Positions 38,476-47,226 are shown, numbered from the stretch's first letter. The stretch: 64,000 bases of DNA from UBA6663 sp044226485 (GCA_044226485.1 JBGAGY010000012.1:124001-188000); one strand, 5' to 3'. Program-made: numbers and translations. Notes: a model not told the origin generated them from the letters alone.

Positions 38476-38874
38476 CCCAGACGATCGGGTCGGCGTCGAC
38501 GAATTGAACTGACGCTGCCGTGATCATGGAGGAGGAACCTCCTTTTACTTTGTCGGTCATTTCCTATACACTAAGCTTCAGTTTCAGTTGGACAACAATG
38601 GTGTTTCGATCGGGATGGGACGGTCGTGAGGGTGGGCCAATATCGGGCCCATCGTCCGAGCGTGACGCGTGAACCCCTCTATTCATAAAAGGAGGCTATC
38701 GACTAACCCTATATATCTCTTCCCAGGGCAAGGCTGGCCGCCCGGCACCAAGGACCTGGGGACGGTTCGTTGAATGACATTGAGATCAACTTCCTTGCTG
38801 CAAATGGCCAGAGCGTTTGTCTAGGGGATTGCCGGCGACGATGTTGCCAGCCATCTCGACAGTGGGGCATACAT
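38476..38874. other. Gene-free gap
   Basis: The gap has a weak terminator (GGAGG, 38528-38532, with CCTCC, 38538-38542, then TTTT) after the GNAT gene and an AT-richer stretch around 38560-38600. No coding sequence or RNA gene is recognised. The promoter of the following secreted-protein gene must lie here but was not pinpointed. Confidence 0.4.
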
Positions 38875-39384
38875 ATGAGTCTGAAACGCATCTTCAGAGT
38901 GGGATTGTTGACGACGTTGGCTGTCGCGCTGTTCTTCGGTTGGAACATCGCGGCTGCGGAATCGGCCGTGGTCACCGTGGAAACCAAGGCCCTCTTCAGT
39001 CTGGCAGGTGTGGCCACGGTCAGCGGCACGTTCAACTGCCCTGGCCCAGGCACGATGACCATGTACGGAAACCTGCAGCAGCCGGTCCTCCGCCGGTTCA
39101 GCATCAATGGCTCGTTCTCGAAGACCATCAATTGCGACTCGGCCTCGTCGGTGAGTTGGACGGTTCAGATCATCCCGAACTCCGGCCGGTTCTTCCTTGG
39201 ACCCGCTGTGTTCTGGGGCACGTATAGCGGCTACTACACCGTCCGCGTGTCGGGCTACACGCCCTATCCGCCGTCTGGAAACTGCTACTACTACTGGGAC
39301 TACAACACGAATTCGTATCTCTACCAGTGCTACGTCAACGGCAGTTTCGGGCCCGCGGAATTGAAGCTGAGGTTCAGAGACTGA
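38875..39384 (+). CDS. Secreted tyrosine-rich protein, unknown function
   Basis: This 169-aa protein has a signal peptide (MSLKRIFRVGLLTTLAVALFFGWNIAAA). The mature part is beta-rich, with two or three cysteine pairs and an aromatic, Tyr-rich segment near 125-155 (NCYYYWDYNTNSYLYQCYVNG). It has no recognised domain. Base composition is lower in GC than its neighbours, which may reflect recent acquisition. ATG 38875 is chosen for the signal peptide; the upstream frame to 38770 is not convincing. Confidence 0.55.
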   Translation: MSLKRIFRVGLLTTLAVALFFGWNIAAAESAVVTVETKALFSLAGVATVSGTFNCPGPGTMTMYGNLQQPVLRRFSINGSFSKTINCDSASSVSWTVQIIPNSGRFFLGPAVFWGTYSGYYTVRVSGYTPYPPSGNCYYYWDYNTNSYLYQCYVNGSFGPAELKLRFRD

Positions 39385-39489
39385 GCCCTGGCGCGTGATC
39401 TTGTGTCAGGGTCCCGTTCGCTTGCGACGGATGATCAAGTCGCCGGCCGGCAGGGTGTACACGAGTCCCCTGCCGGCCGGCTGGCCGCC

Positions 39490-41265
39490 ATGACGGCTGC
39501 GCGCCGACAGACGGTTCTGCTTTTTCTGCTCGGCTTCAGGCTGGTGTTGGGTCTGGCCTACAGCGCCGTCATCCCGCCTTGGGAAGGCGTCGATGAGGAC
39601 GCCCACTTCTCGTATGCCCAATATCTGGCGACACACGGGCATCTGCTCGAGAGCGCCGACCCCGAAGCCGCAGCGATCCGCGAAAATCACCAGCCCCCAC
39701 TTTATTATGCCCTGATCGCCGCGATCGTCGCGCCGCTGGGCGCGTCACAGCCCTATCCTGACGTCACGCTCAATCCATACCTCCCCTATGGGTCTGGCTA
39801 CAACCACGCGATCCAGCCCTTCCAGCGGGATGGGGCCGCCCTCTCACTCATACGCGCCCTGTACGCCACGCGAGCTCTAACCGTGTTGCTGGTGACGGCC
39901 AGCGCCCTGGCCGTGTACGCGGTGGCCCGGCGCCTCTGGCCCGCCGACACTCTGGCGGCCCTGGTCGCCACCGCCCTCTACGCCTTTTGGCCTCAGGCTC
40001 TGTATCTCGGCAGTGTCGTGAACAACGACGCTCTGGCACTCGCTCTTTCGGCCCTCGTGCTGTATGCCGCCGTTCGCGTGGCTCAGGATGGCTGGAGGCC
40101 AGCGTGGCTGTCCTTGCTCGGCGGCAGCCTGGCCGCAGCGGTGTTCACCAAGCTGAACGGCCTTGCTCTCCTCCTGCCGGCGGCCATAGCTCTGGCCCGG
40201 GGCGTTGCGGTCCGCTCGCATATGGTTTCGCGCGGGCATCGCCGGCAGGGTCTGGCCTTCGGCGCTGCGGGCCTCCTGGTGATCGGTGCGCTGCTGTGGG
40301 TTGCCCAGTTGGATTTCGTGAGGGCGCAAATCCTTAAGATCCAGACCTTGGACGCCTTTGTCGACGCCATCCAACACGATCGCTGGTTCGGCTTTGCGAC
40401 GTTGCTCCCAGGACTGATCCATGCCTTGCGCAGCTCGCTCGCCGAGTTCGGCTGGGGCAACATCTATCTCCCCGAGCCCTTTTACATGGCTTGGGGCGCG
40501 GCGTCGGCCGTGGCTGTCCTGGCTCTGGCAGACAGTTTCTTCGAAAAAGATACGCGTCTGCCTCAATGGTTCTTCGTGGTCGCGCTGGGGCAGGTGGCGG
40601 CCGTCGTGGGGCTCGCCCTCGCGCTGGGCATCGCCACGGGTTCAGGCTTCATCGTCCTGGGGCGCTACATGCTTCCCGCCTGGCCCGCCGCGGCATTGCT
40701 GTGGGTCGCGGGTTGGCGCAGGCTGAGCCTCCGTCGCTGGCCGCGGATCGGGCTCAAGGCCCTGGGCATCAGCGTCCTTCTGACAGGCTGGTGCGCGCCT
40801 TGGCTGAGCCTCGCGCCGGCTTACGCGCGGCCGGCGTCGCTAGCGGCGGACGTCCCTGTCGCGCAGCCTCTCGCGGTGACCTTCGGCGAGTCGATCGAGT
40901 TGATCGGTTACCGGGAAGCCACTCGCGGCAAGGTCGCTGGGACGGCGTCGGTGACACTCTGTTGGGCGGCAGCGGCGCCGATCGAGCGCGATGTCGCTAT
41001 CCAGCTGGAGGCGATCGACGTCGACGGCGGGGTCCGTGGCACCTTCACGACCTACCCGGGCCATGGAACGTATCCCACAAGCCAATGGACGGCCGATACG
41101 CGGTTCTGCGAGACCTACGACGTCATGGCCCATGACGAGGCCGTGCCGGTCGCCCCGGTGCTGATCCGAGTCTCGTTGCTGGATGAGCTGACGCGTGAAC
41201 CGCTTGTCGCTCGTGATCGGTCAGGCTCGATGCTATCGGAACCGATTGATATCCCCGTTCCTTGA
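39490..41265 (+). CDS. PMT/GT39-like membrane glycosyltransferase (second copy)
   Basis: This 591-aa protein starts at MTAARRQTVLLFLLG. The first external loop has PPWEGVDEDAHFSYAQYLATHG (catalytic acidic pair) and ENHQPPLYYALIA, typical of this superfamily. About 11 TM helices follow to residue 430, and then a soluble C-terminal beta-rich domain (FGESIELIGYREAT...VTLCWAAAAPIERDVAIQLEAID). It may transfer hexoses from dolichyl/undecaprenyl phosphate at the outer face of the membrane. It is convergent with the UbiA gene, with only 24 nt between their ends. Confidence 0.78.
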   Translation: MTAARRQTVLLFLLGFRLVLGLAYSAVIPPWEGVDEDAHFSYAQYLATHGHLLESADPEAAAIRENHQPPLYYALIAAIVAPLGASQPYPDVTLNPYLPYGSGYNHAIQPFQRDGAALSLIRALYATRALTVLLVTASALAVYAVARRLWPADTLAALVATALYAFWPQALYLGSVVNNDALALALSALVLYAAVRVAQDGWRPAWLSLLGGSLAAAVFTKLNGLALLLPAAIALARGVAVRSHMVSRGHRRQGLAFGAAGLLVIGALLWVAQLDFVRAQILKIQTLDAFVDAIQHDRWFGFATLLPGLIHALRSSLAEFGWGNIYLPEPFYMAWGAASAVAVLALADSFFEKDTRLPQWFFVVALGQVAAVVGLALALGIATGSGFIVLGRYMLPAWPAAALLWVAGWRRLSLRRWPRIGLKALGISVLLTGWCAPWLSLAPAYARPASLAADVPVAQPLAVTFGESIELIGYREATRGKVAGTASVTLCWAAAAPIERDVAIQLEAIDVDGGVRGTFTTYPGHGTYPTSQWTADTRFCETYDVMAHDEAVPVAPVLIRVSLLDELTREPLVARDRSGSMLSEPIDIPVP

Positions 41266-41289
41266 TCATCATCGCTGACGAACTTGGGG

Positions 41290-42246
41290 CTAGCCCGACC
41301 GGAGGGCAATAAGCAGCAGATACCCGTCCGCCAGGAGGCAGAAGGCCACAAGCGCGAACAGGAGGGCGGATGCCGCCCAGGTCGTTGCGCGACGATCACT
41401 GTCGCGCAGCCTCAGCGCCAGCACACTCACGCCGAGCGGCAAGAGCGATAGCCCACCCAAAACGCCAGGCGCTCCCGGCAAAACCGCGACGATCCTCCAG
41501 AGCCAGGCGCCGAACAGAGCCAGCGTGGCCAATCCCAACGCCAGGGTCGCCAAAACGAAGGCCGGTCCACGACCATGTCGGGCCACCCAGGTGAGTTTGC
41601 CGCCAAGCCGGTCCGCTTCGAGATCCGGGATCTGCACGGCCAACACGAAGACAAGGCCGAACAGCATCCACGGTAGGCCGAGCCACACCATCGACGGCCC
41701 GAGTGACCCCCCGGCCGCCAGAACGCCGTAGCCAGGGATCAGGCCACCGATCGATAGCGCGAGAGCGATCTCACCGAAGCCGCGATAGATGAGCCGCAGC
41801 GGCGGGGCCGTGTACCACCACGCCACGGCATTGCCGGCCAGCACGAACGCGAACAGCACCCAGGAGTCGGCATACACCCACTGAAAGACGAGGCCGCCGA
41901 TGAGCGACGTGGCATGCAGCAGGAGCGCGATCGATAGCGCCGCTCCACGCAGCTCGGGTCGCCTGACAAGTATTCCGCTGCCGCCGCTGATGAGCGTCGG
42001 CCGGCCGAACCGGTCGGCGTCGAGGTCGAAGGCGTCGTTGCTGTACGAAACCGCAAGGTGGGCGGGCACGAGGACGGCGTACGCCGCCGCCGCGCGCGGG
42101 AAGTCGAACGGGGCTCCGGCCAGCACCGCCCAGGCCGCGCCGAAGACGAACACAGCGAGGCCGGACACCAGGAACTGCGGGCGAGCGATGCGCAGCAGAT
42201 CGATCAGGGTGGACATTGAAGCGCCTGGCAAACGACGAGGACGCAT
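41290..42246 (-). CDS. UbiA-family prenyltransferase
   Basis: This 318-aa protein has eight to nine TM helices with both aspartate-rich motifs: SNDAFDLDADR (NDxxDxxxD, about 69-77) and IPDLEADRLGG (DxxxD, about 195-200). They bind prenyl diphosphate through magnesium. The group joins a prenyl chain to an aromatic or quinone precursor, for example in menaquinone synthesis. The acceptor cannot be deduced. MRPRRL start: TACACT lies 5 nt before ATG 42246; an internal ATG ten codons later (MSTLIDLLRI) is an alternative. Confidence 0.88.
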   Translation of the reverse strand: MRPRRLPGASMSTLIDLLRIARPQFLVSGLAVFVFGAAWAVLAGAPFDFPRAAAAYAVLVPAHLAVSYSNDAFDLDADRFGRPTLISGGSGILVRRPELRGAALSIALLLHATSLIGGLVFQWVYADSWVLFAFVLAGNAVAWWYTAPPLRLIYRGFGEIALALSIGGLIPGYGVLAAGGSLGPSMVWLGLPWMLFGLVFVLAVQIPDLEADRLGGKLTWVARHGRGPAFVLATLALGLATLALFGAWLWRIVAVLPGAPGVLGGLSLLPLGVSVLALRLRDSDRRATTWAASALLFALVAFCLLADGYLLLIALRSG

Positions 42247-42251
42247 CGCGA

Positions 42252-42257
42252 AGTGTA
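42252..42257 (-). promoter_or_regulatory. -10 box of the UbiA gene
   Basis: TACACT lies 5 nt (TCGCG) before ATG 42246, consistent with a leaderless mRNA. Confidence 0.4.
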
Positions 42258-42429
42258 TCCACGACAGCCGCGTCTGTCTGATCCCACGGCCCTTACAGCG
42301 GCACTGGTTGTGCAACCACGCTGAACAGCGATACTGAAACGGTCGCGGCCGGTGGGCCCGGCCGGGCAATCAGGCTATGATTCTGTTCGACGCGTTCATG
42401 GGTGAACGTATGAGGCGAGGAGCGACGGT

Positions 42430-42912
42430 ATGGACTCGACGCGACGGCACACCATGGTCCTGAAACAAACCTATCCCTCGGGCGCCGAAGAGTGGTCGTG
42501 CCCCACCTGCGGCCGGCGTTTCGTGGCGCAGTGGGCACCGACATTCAAGCGCCTGATCCTCGAGCCCGGAGATGAAGGGGCCGTGCACACCGGTGGCGAG
42601 CTTCAGGTCGGCTCGCAGTTGGAGGCGGGCTCCGAACCGGATGCGTTCACGGCGGACACCGAGCTCGACTCGCTCTGGAACGACTGGCTTGATACCCTCG
42701 ACTTCGATGGTCCCCAGCCCGAAGGCGACGGATCTTGCGACCCGAGATCCGTCGCCGCGGAGGGTTCACGGGTCAGGCCGCGCTGTAGAACTCGACGAAC
42801 GGGCCTTCCTCAAAGCCTGCCATGCGCGTCGGGACGCCCAGATTGCGGTGCAGGATCGCGACGACGAGTTTGTAGACGCCGTCAGTGGGCACCGCGCCGC
42901 CGGCGATGTTGA
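42430..42912 (+). CDS. Small zinc-finger-like conserved protein, probably extended by stop-codon loss
   Basis: The first roughly 95 residues look genuine: MVLKQTYPSGAEEWSCPTCGRRF carries a CPxCG zinc knuckle, then LEPGDEGAVHTGGEL and an acidic SLWNDWLDTLDFD ending. I recall the same KYPSGAEEW-CPTCGRRF pattern in hypothetical proteins of Chloroflexi. From about codon 96 the frame runs through a terminator hairpin (42724-42756) and antisense to the next gene, becoming Arg/Cys-rich. The natural end was probably near 42720. GAGGAG lies upstream of ATG 42430, with TATGAT (42376-42381) as -10. Confidence 0.5.
   Translation: MDSTRRHTMVLKQTYPSGAEEWSCPTCGRRFVAQWAPTFKRLILEPGDEGAVHTGGELQVGSQLEAGSEPDAFTADTELDSLWNDWLDTLDFDGPQPEGDGSCDPRSVAAEGSRVRPRCRTRRTGLPQSLPCASGRPDCGAGSRRRVCRRRQWAPRRRRC
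42724..42756. terminator. Hairpin between convergent small genes
   Basis: A 12-bp perfect stem (42724-42735 with 42745-42756), arm GGCGACGGATCT, loop of 9. It lies between two convergent genes yet inside the open frame of the left one. Confidence 0.65.
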
Positions 42913-43201
42913 GCGTGGTCGTGTAGTTGCGGTTGAAGGCGGGAGCGGCCGACGCGACCGGGATGGAGGCTGTCGCGATCTGGCCCTCGAAGCCGCCGCC
43001 CATGGACTCCAGCAGCACCTTGACTTCCCAGTCGCCGCCGAGGGCCGGGGCGATGCCGCCCGAGATGGCCCAGTCGAGGCGGACGCTCCAGGCCTCGCTG
43101 CGCCGAATGACGGTGTTGGGGTTGGGGCCGCTGTCGAAGACCTGCAGCGAGTTCAACGTGCCCGAAAGCGAAAGCGGGTTGAGGGACTGAAAAGCGGACA
43201 T
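42773..43201 (-). CDS. Conserved beta-rich protein of unknown function
   Basis: This 142-aa protein has no signal peptide. The pattern is: N-VIRRSEAWSVRLDWAISG near 30-50, WEVKVLLESMGGGFEG near 58-75, and a closing PTRMAGFEEGPFVEFYSAA. It reads as an all-beta immunoglobulin-like domain. I recall short proteins with similar AW-V-L-W and MAGF-EGP-V-FY motifs in cyanobacteria and Chloroflexi, but no function. AGAAAGG lies upstream of the ATG (43214-43220 on the minus strand). Confidence 0.6.
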   Translation of the reverse strand: MSAFQSLNPLSLSGTLNSLQVFDSGPNPNTVIRRSEAWSVRLDWAISGGIAPALGGDWEVKVLLESMGGGFEGQIATASIPVASAAPAFNRNYTTTLNIAGGAVPTDGVYKLVVAILHRNLGVPTRMAGFEEGPFVEFYSAA

Positions 43202-43411
43202 GGTGAAGAAGCCTTTCTGAAGAGAAACGGGCCACGCGCCATTGGTTCCCGGGGTGCTCTGGCGCTGCAGACTGGTTGGCCCTGTGCTGCGTAGACCAGG
43301 TCTCTGGTCTTGACGTAATTAACGGATCGACTTGGTGTTTTTTTATGACGACACGGGAGGAGAATCGACACCAGGAATCGTCTCAGGCCGTCGGGAGGCC
43401 TGGAAACGGTG

Positions 43412-44815
43412 TCAGACTGCGAGAACGCGGGCCAGACGGCTGATACCGCGCAGAATCAGGCTCTCAGGCAGATGGCCAAAGCCCAGGACGACGCGCGCGA
43501 CGTGACCGCGTCGTCTCGAGGCCTCGACGACGGGATAGAGTCCGATGCCCGCATCAGCCGCGCGCGCCATCAGGTCGCTCGAACTCAGGCCGAGCTCGAA
43601 CTCCGCCAGGATGTGCATGCCGGCCGGCACGCCGCCGACGCGCACTCGATCACCAAAGCCGTGCTCCAGCGCCGTCAGGAGCGTCTGCCGTCGACGCGCG
43701 TAGACGGCCCTCATCTTCCGCACGTGTCGCTCGAATACGCCGCTCTCAAGCCAGTCGGCCAACGCCAGTTGCTCCAGCACCGGCGTGCATCGATCCGAAA
43801 ACCACTTCAATTCGAGGACGCGTTCCATCAACCGTTCGGGGAGCACGCCGAAGCCGAGACGCAGACCCGGGAAGATCGTCTTCGAGAATGAGCCGAGATA
43901 GGCAACGCGTTCGTTCGAGTCGAGCGCCGCGAGCGCGATCGGCGGAGCCTGATCGAAGCGAAACTCGCTGTCGTAGTCGTCTTCGAGGATGACGGCGTCG
44001 TGCTCGTCGGCCCAGCGCAACAACTCGAGCCGCCGTTCGAGACGAAGAGCCGTGCCCGTCGGGTATTGATGCGAGGGGACGACGTGGACGACCTGCGGTG
44101 CTCGCCTTCCGGTCGGCAGCGACGCGACGCGCAGGCCTTGCTCGTCCACCGGCACAGCGATGACAGCGACGCCGTGAAGGCGCGCGAGCCGGCGCACGGG
44201 CTCAGGACCCGGATCTTCGAGCGCCATCGCGCCTACCGGAGCGAGCGCCCGCAGCACAAGGTCCATCGCCTGGGCCGTCCCGAGCGTCACGACGACGCGT
44301 TGCGGCTCGACGCGCAGCCCGCGCGTGCGCGCTACATACTCTGCGATCAGGCGACGCAACTGCGGCAACCCTTCCACGGGGCCGTAGCCGAGCAGATCCG
44401 GCCTCGCCTGCAAGGCAGCTCGCGACAGGGCCGCGCGCCACAGGTTCCGTGGAAAAAGGTCCAGGGCGGGCAGGCCGGGGCGGAAGTCGTAACGCAGCGG
44501 TCGTTCGGGCAGGACGTCGGTGCGGCGCGGTGGATCGACGACGTCGAGGGCAGGGCCGCCCGACTCTCGCAAGCCAGCCGCGACGTAGGTGCCGCTTCCA
44601 ACTCGCCCTTCGGCGAACCCCTCAGCGACCAACCACTCGTAGGCCTCGACCACGACCATGCGCGAGACGCCCAGACGTTGGGCGAGCGCGCGCGTGGCGG
44701 GCAGTCGTGTGCCCGCCGCGATCGGCTGCGTGGCGATGGCCTTGCGCACCGCATGCGCGATCTGAATGGCCAACGGCACACGCCGGCTTCGGTCGAGGAC
44801 GAGATGGATCTCCAC
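43412..44815 (-). CDS. MocR/PdxR-type regulator (GntR helix-turn-helix fused to aminotransferase-like domain)
   Basis: This 467-aa protein has a winged helix (about 1-78: TRLPATRALAQRLGVSRMVVVEAYEWLVAEGF) followed by a fold-type I PLP domain with VILEDDYDSEFRF and the PLP-lysine motif YLGSFSKTIFPGLRLGF. MocR proteins bind PLP or an amino-acid adduct and control a neighbouring gene. The divergent neighbour here is tryptophanase, itself a PLP enzyme. The GTG start at 44815 abuts an AGTGGTCTA box, so autoregulation is likely. Confidence 0.92.
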   Translation of the reverse strand: MEIHLVLDRSRRVPLAIQIAHAVRKAIATQPIAAGTRLPATRALAQRLGVSRMVVVEAYEWLVAEGFAEGRVGSGTYVAAGLRESGGPALDVVDPPRRTDVLPERPLRYDFRPGLPALDLFPRNLWRAALSRAALQARPDLLGYGPVEGLPQLRRLIAEYVARTRGLRVEPQRVVVTLGTAQAMDLVLRALAPVGAMALEDPGPEPVRRLARLHGVAVIAVPVDEQGLRVASLPTGRRAPQVVHVVPSHQYPTGTALRLERRLELLRWADEHDAVILEDDYDSEFRFDQAPPIALAALDSNERVAYLGSFSKTIFPGLRLGFGVLPERLMERVLELKWFSDRCTPVLEQLALADWLESGVFERHVRKMRAVYARRRQTLLTALEHGFGDRVRVGGVPAGMHILAEFELGLSSSDLMARAADAGIGLYPVVEASRRRGHVARVVLGFGHLPESLILRGISRLARVLAV

Positions 44816-44817
44816 GG

Positions 44818-44863
44818 AGTGGTCTATTTCAGTACATAGGAATTGGAGCTTGAATATACCACT
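44818..44863. promoter_or_regulatory. Candidate MocR operator
   Basis: AGTGGTCTA (44818-44826) and, on the opposite strand, AGTGGTATA (44863-44855) form an inverted pair about 28 nt apart in the divergent MocR-tryptophanase region. The box resembles the AGTGGWCTA element I recall for PdxR-type regulators. It overlaps where the MocR promoter should be. Confidence 0.5.
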
Positions 44864-44939
44864 TGGCCTCTATATATTGAAACCATCTATATGGGTCTTT
44901 TCCGCGCATCCACGGCAGGGTCACTCTTGTGAGGTCGAT

Positions 44940-46382
44940 ATGTCGTTTCAACCCACCACGCGCTTCGAGCCGTTTCGCATCAAGAGCGTCGAGCCGCTCG
45001 GTTACACCACACCCGCCGAGCGTCGGGCTGCGTTGGAACGCGCCGGCCTCAACGTCTTTCAACTGCGCGCCGACGAGGTGTTGGTCGACCTTCTGACCGA
45101 CTCGGGCACCGGCGCGATGAGCGCCGCGCAATGGGGCGCCATGCTCAACGGCGACGAGTCTTATGCCGGGAGCCGGTCGTTCTACAAGATGGAGGCTCAG
45201 GTCCGCAAGATCACGGGCTACCGCCACATCCTGCCCACCCACCAGGGCCGCGCCGCCGAGCACATCCTCTTCGGCGCTGTGCTGACGCCCGGATCGATCG
45301 TGCCCAGCAACACGCACTTCGACACCACACGCGCCAATCTGCAACTGACCGGCGTCGAGGCCCGCGATTTGCTGATCGCAGAGGGCCGGCAGCCGATGCT
45401 CGAGCATCCGTTCAAGGGGAATATGGATGTCGCTCAGCTCGAAGATCTGATCGACGAGGCCGGCCCAGAGCGCATCCCGCTGGTGATGATGACGATCACG
45501 AACAACGGCGGCGGCGGCCAGCCCGTGTCGATGGCCAATCTGCGCGCCGTCAGCGGCGTCTGCCGCCGACACGGCATCCCGTTCTTCATCGACGCCTGCC
45601 GTTTCGCCGAGAACGCCATGTTCATCAAACTGCGCGAACCCGGCTATGCCGAGAGGACGCCGCTCGAGATCGCGCAGGAGATGTTCGCGCTGGCTGACGG
45701 CTGCACGATGAGCGCCAAGAAAGACGGCCTGGTCAACATCGGCGGGTTCCTGGCCCTCAACGACGACGACTGGGCCGAGCAGTGTCGCAATCGCATGATC
45801 CCGATCGAGGGCTTCCCGACCTACGGCGGCCTCGCCGGCTACGACATGGAGGCCCTGGCCGTTGGCCTCGAGGAAGTGCTCGACCCGCGCTACCTGCAGC
45901 ATCGCCTCGATCAGGCCGCCTACCTCGGCGATCGCCTGCTGGCCGGGGGTGTGCCGATCGTGCGCCCGACAGGCGGCCATGCCGTCTTCATCGATGCCGG
46001 CGCGCTCCTCGATCATCTTCCGTGGGACGCCTTCCCGGGCGTCGCCCTCAGCGCTTATCTGTACGAGATCTCGGGTGTTCGCTCGTGTGAGATCGGCAGC
46101 CTGCTGTTCGGGCTCAAGAACGCCGACGGCAGCGACGCGCCGGCGCCCAACGAGCTGCTCAGGCTCGCGATCCCGCGGCGCACGTACACGAGCGCGCATC
46201 TCGACTACGTCGCCGAGGCCGTCATGTATGCGGCGGAGCATCGACACGAGATCCGAGGCCTGCGCTTCACCTACGAGGCGCCGGTGCTCAGGCACTTCAC
46301 GGCGAGGTTCGAGTGGGGCGAGGAGTCAGGCGTCGGGCCTCAGACGTCGGTGGCTGTGGCGGTGGCCGCCAGCCATCGGTGA
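44940..46382 (+). CDS. Tryptophanase (L-tryptophan indole-lyase)
   Basis: This 480-aa PLP enzyme has HILPTHQGRAAEHILFG, MMTITNNGGGGQPVSMANLR, FFIDACRFAENAMFI, the cofactor lysine in MSAKKDG (K261), EGFPTYGGLAGYDMEA and GVRSCEIGS. The late H452 in VLRHFTARFEW matches the tryptophanase histidine where tyrosine phenol-lyase has phenylalanine. An isoleucine stands where the lyase has its specificity arginine. It splits tryptophan to indole, pyruvate and ammonia. GAGG lies 6 nt before ATG 44940. An Ala/Val-rich tail of about 15 residues follows the usual end. Confidence 0.92.
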   Translation: MSFQPTTRFEPFRIKSVEPLGYTTPAERRAALERAGLNVFQLRADEVLVDLLTDSGTGAMSAAQWGAMLNGDESYAGSRSFYKMEAQVRKITGYRHILPTHQGRAAEHILFGAVLTPGSIVPSNTHFDTTRANLQLTGVEARDLLIAEGRQPMLEHPFKGNMDVAQLEDLIDEAGPERIPLVMMTITNNGGGGQPVSMANLRAVSGVCRRHGIPFFIDACRFAENAMFIKLREPGYAERTPLEIAQEMFALADGCTMSAKKDGLVNIGGFLALNDDDWAEQCRNRMIPIEGFPTYGGLAGYDMEALAVGLEEVLDPRYLQHRLDQAAYLGDRLLAGGVPIVRPTGGHAVFIDAGALLDHLPWDAFPGVALSAYLYEISGVRSCEIGSLLFGLKNADGSDAPAPNELLRLAIPRRTYTSAHLDYVAEAVMYAAEHRHEIRGLRFTYEAPVLRHFTARFEWGEESGVGPQTSVAVAVAASHR

Positions 46383-46436
46383 CGATCGGGCGATCGTACC
46401 CGATCGGGCGATCGTGGCCGATCGGGCAATCGTCAC
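46383..46436. repeat. 18-bp tandem repeat
   Basis: There are three units of CGATCGGGCGATCGTNNC (46383-46400, 46401-46418, 46419-46436) and a decayed fourth, starting directly after the tryptophanase stop codon. Each unit is itself near-palindromic (CGATCG twice). Confidence 0.8.
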
Positions 46437-46477
46437 CAATCGCGGCTGGTTTTCGAAGAACGGTCTTGCCACCAATT

Positions 46478-46549
46478 CCACGAATTGATACGAATTCGCG
46501 CGAATGGAGTAAGTTCGTGTCCATTCGTTCCAAGTTGTGGAATTCGTGG
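46478..46549. repeat. GAATTCGTGG inverted repeat / convergent terminator
   Basis: CCACGAATT (46478-46486) pairs with AATTCGTGG (46541-46549), and an inner CGAATGG/CCATTCG (46501-46507, 46521-46527) is also complementary. It lies between the convergent tryptophanase and LysE genes and is clearly lower in GC than its surroundings. Confidence 0.6.
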
Positions 46550-46584
46550 CGAGACTCACGCTGGGTCCGCGACGACCTTGAGGG

Positions 46585-47220
46585 TTACTGAACCGCCGGC
46601 AGGAACGCGCGGGCCAGGGCGAAGAGCCCGAAGCCGAGGATGATCACGCCCGAGATACGGTTGACCCAGACCAGCGCCGCGGCATTCAGACGCCCGCGCA
46701 GCCAGCCCGTGATGGTGCTCAACACCAGCCACCATAGCGCCGAGCCGACGAAGACGCCGCCGACCACCACCACGGCCGCCGTTGTGCTCGCGGCAGCCAC
46801 GTCAGCGTTGAGCCCGGCGAAGATGACGGCGAAGGCCAGGATGGTGGCCGGGTTCGTCAAGGTCAGGCCCAGCGCCGAGGCATACGCGCTCGCCAGCCCG
46901 AGCGCTTTTGACTCGCCAGCGTCGCCGACCGACGCCGGCCGCGCCACGAAGGTGCGCACCCCCAGATAGCACAGGAACGCTCCGCCGATCAGGCCCAACC
47001 AGCCCGATTGGGAGGTCAGCAGCGCGGTCAACGACGTCAGCCCGAGCGCGCCGATCAGGCCATAGAGGGCGTCCGCCGTCGCGGTGCCGAGCCCCGAAAC
47101 GAGGCCCGTGAGCCGGCCATGGGCCAGCGTGCGCCGGATCGTCAACACCCCGATCGGGCCGACCGGCGCCGCCAGCGAGAAACCGATCACGATACCGCGG
47201 AAGAAGAGCAGGGGATCCAT
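46585..47220 (-). CDS. LysE/RhtB-family amino-acid exporter
   Basis: This 211-aa protein has six TM helices. The opening FSLAAPVGPIGVLTIRRTLAHGRLTGLVSGLGTATADALYG is the LysE signature, and LGLTLTNPATILAFAVIFAGL the second conserved block. It exports amino acids or related compounds. ATG 47220 follows TACGAT by 6 nt, leaderless. It is divergent from an Lrp/AsnC-type gene that may control it; LysE-type exporters are often regulated this way. Export of tryptophan or indole-related compounds is possible given the neighbouring tryptophanase but unproven. Confidence 0.9.
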   Translation of the reverse strand: MDPLLFFRGIVIGFSLAAPVGPIGVLTIRRTLAHGRLTGLVSGLGTATADALYGLIGALGLTSLTALLTSQSGWLGLIGGAFLCYLGVRTFVARPASVGDAGESKALGLASAYASALGLTLTNPATILAFAVIFAGLNADVAAASTTAAVVVVGGVFVGSALWWLVLSTITGWLRGRLNAAALVWVNRISGVIILGFGLFALARAFLPAVQ

Positions 47221-47226
47221 CGCCCG

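Noticed and set aside
44940..46382. Tyrosine phenol-lyase
   Set aside because: The C-terminal LRHFTA histidine and EIGS in place of the phenol-lyase arginine favour tryptophanase.
46383..46436. CRISPR array
   Set aside because: The 18-bp units are directly adjacent with no unique spacers, and no cas gene is present in the window.
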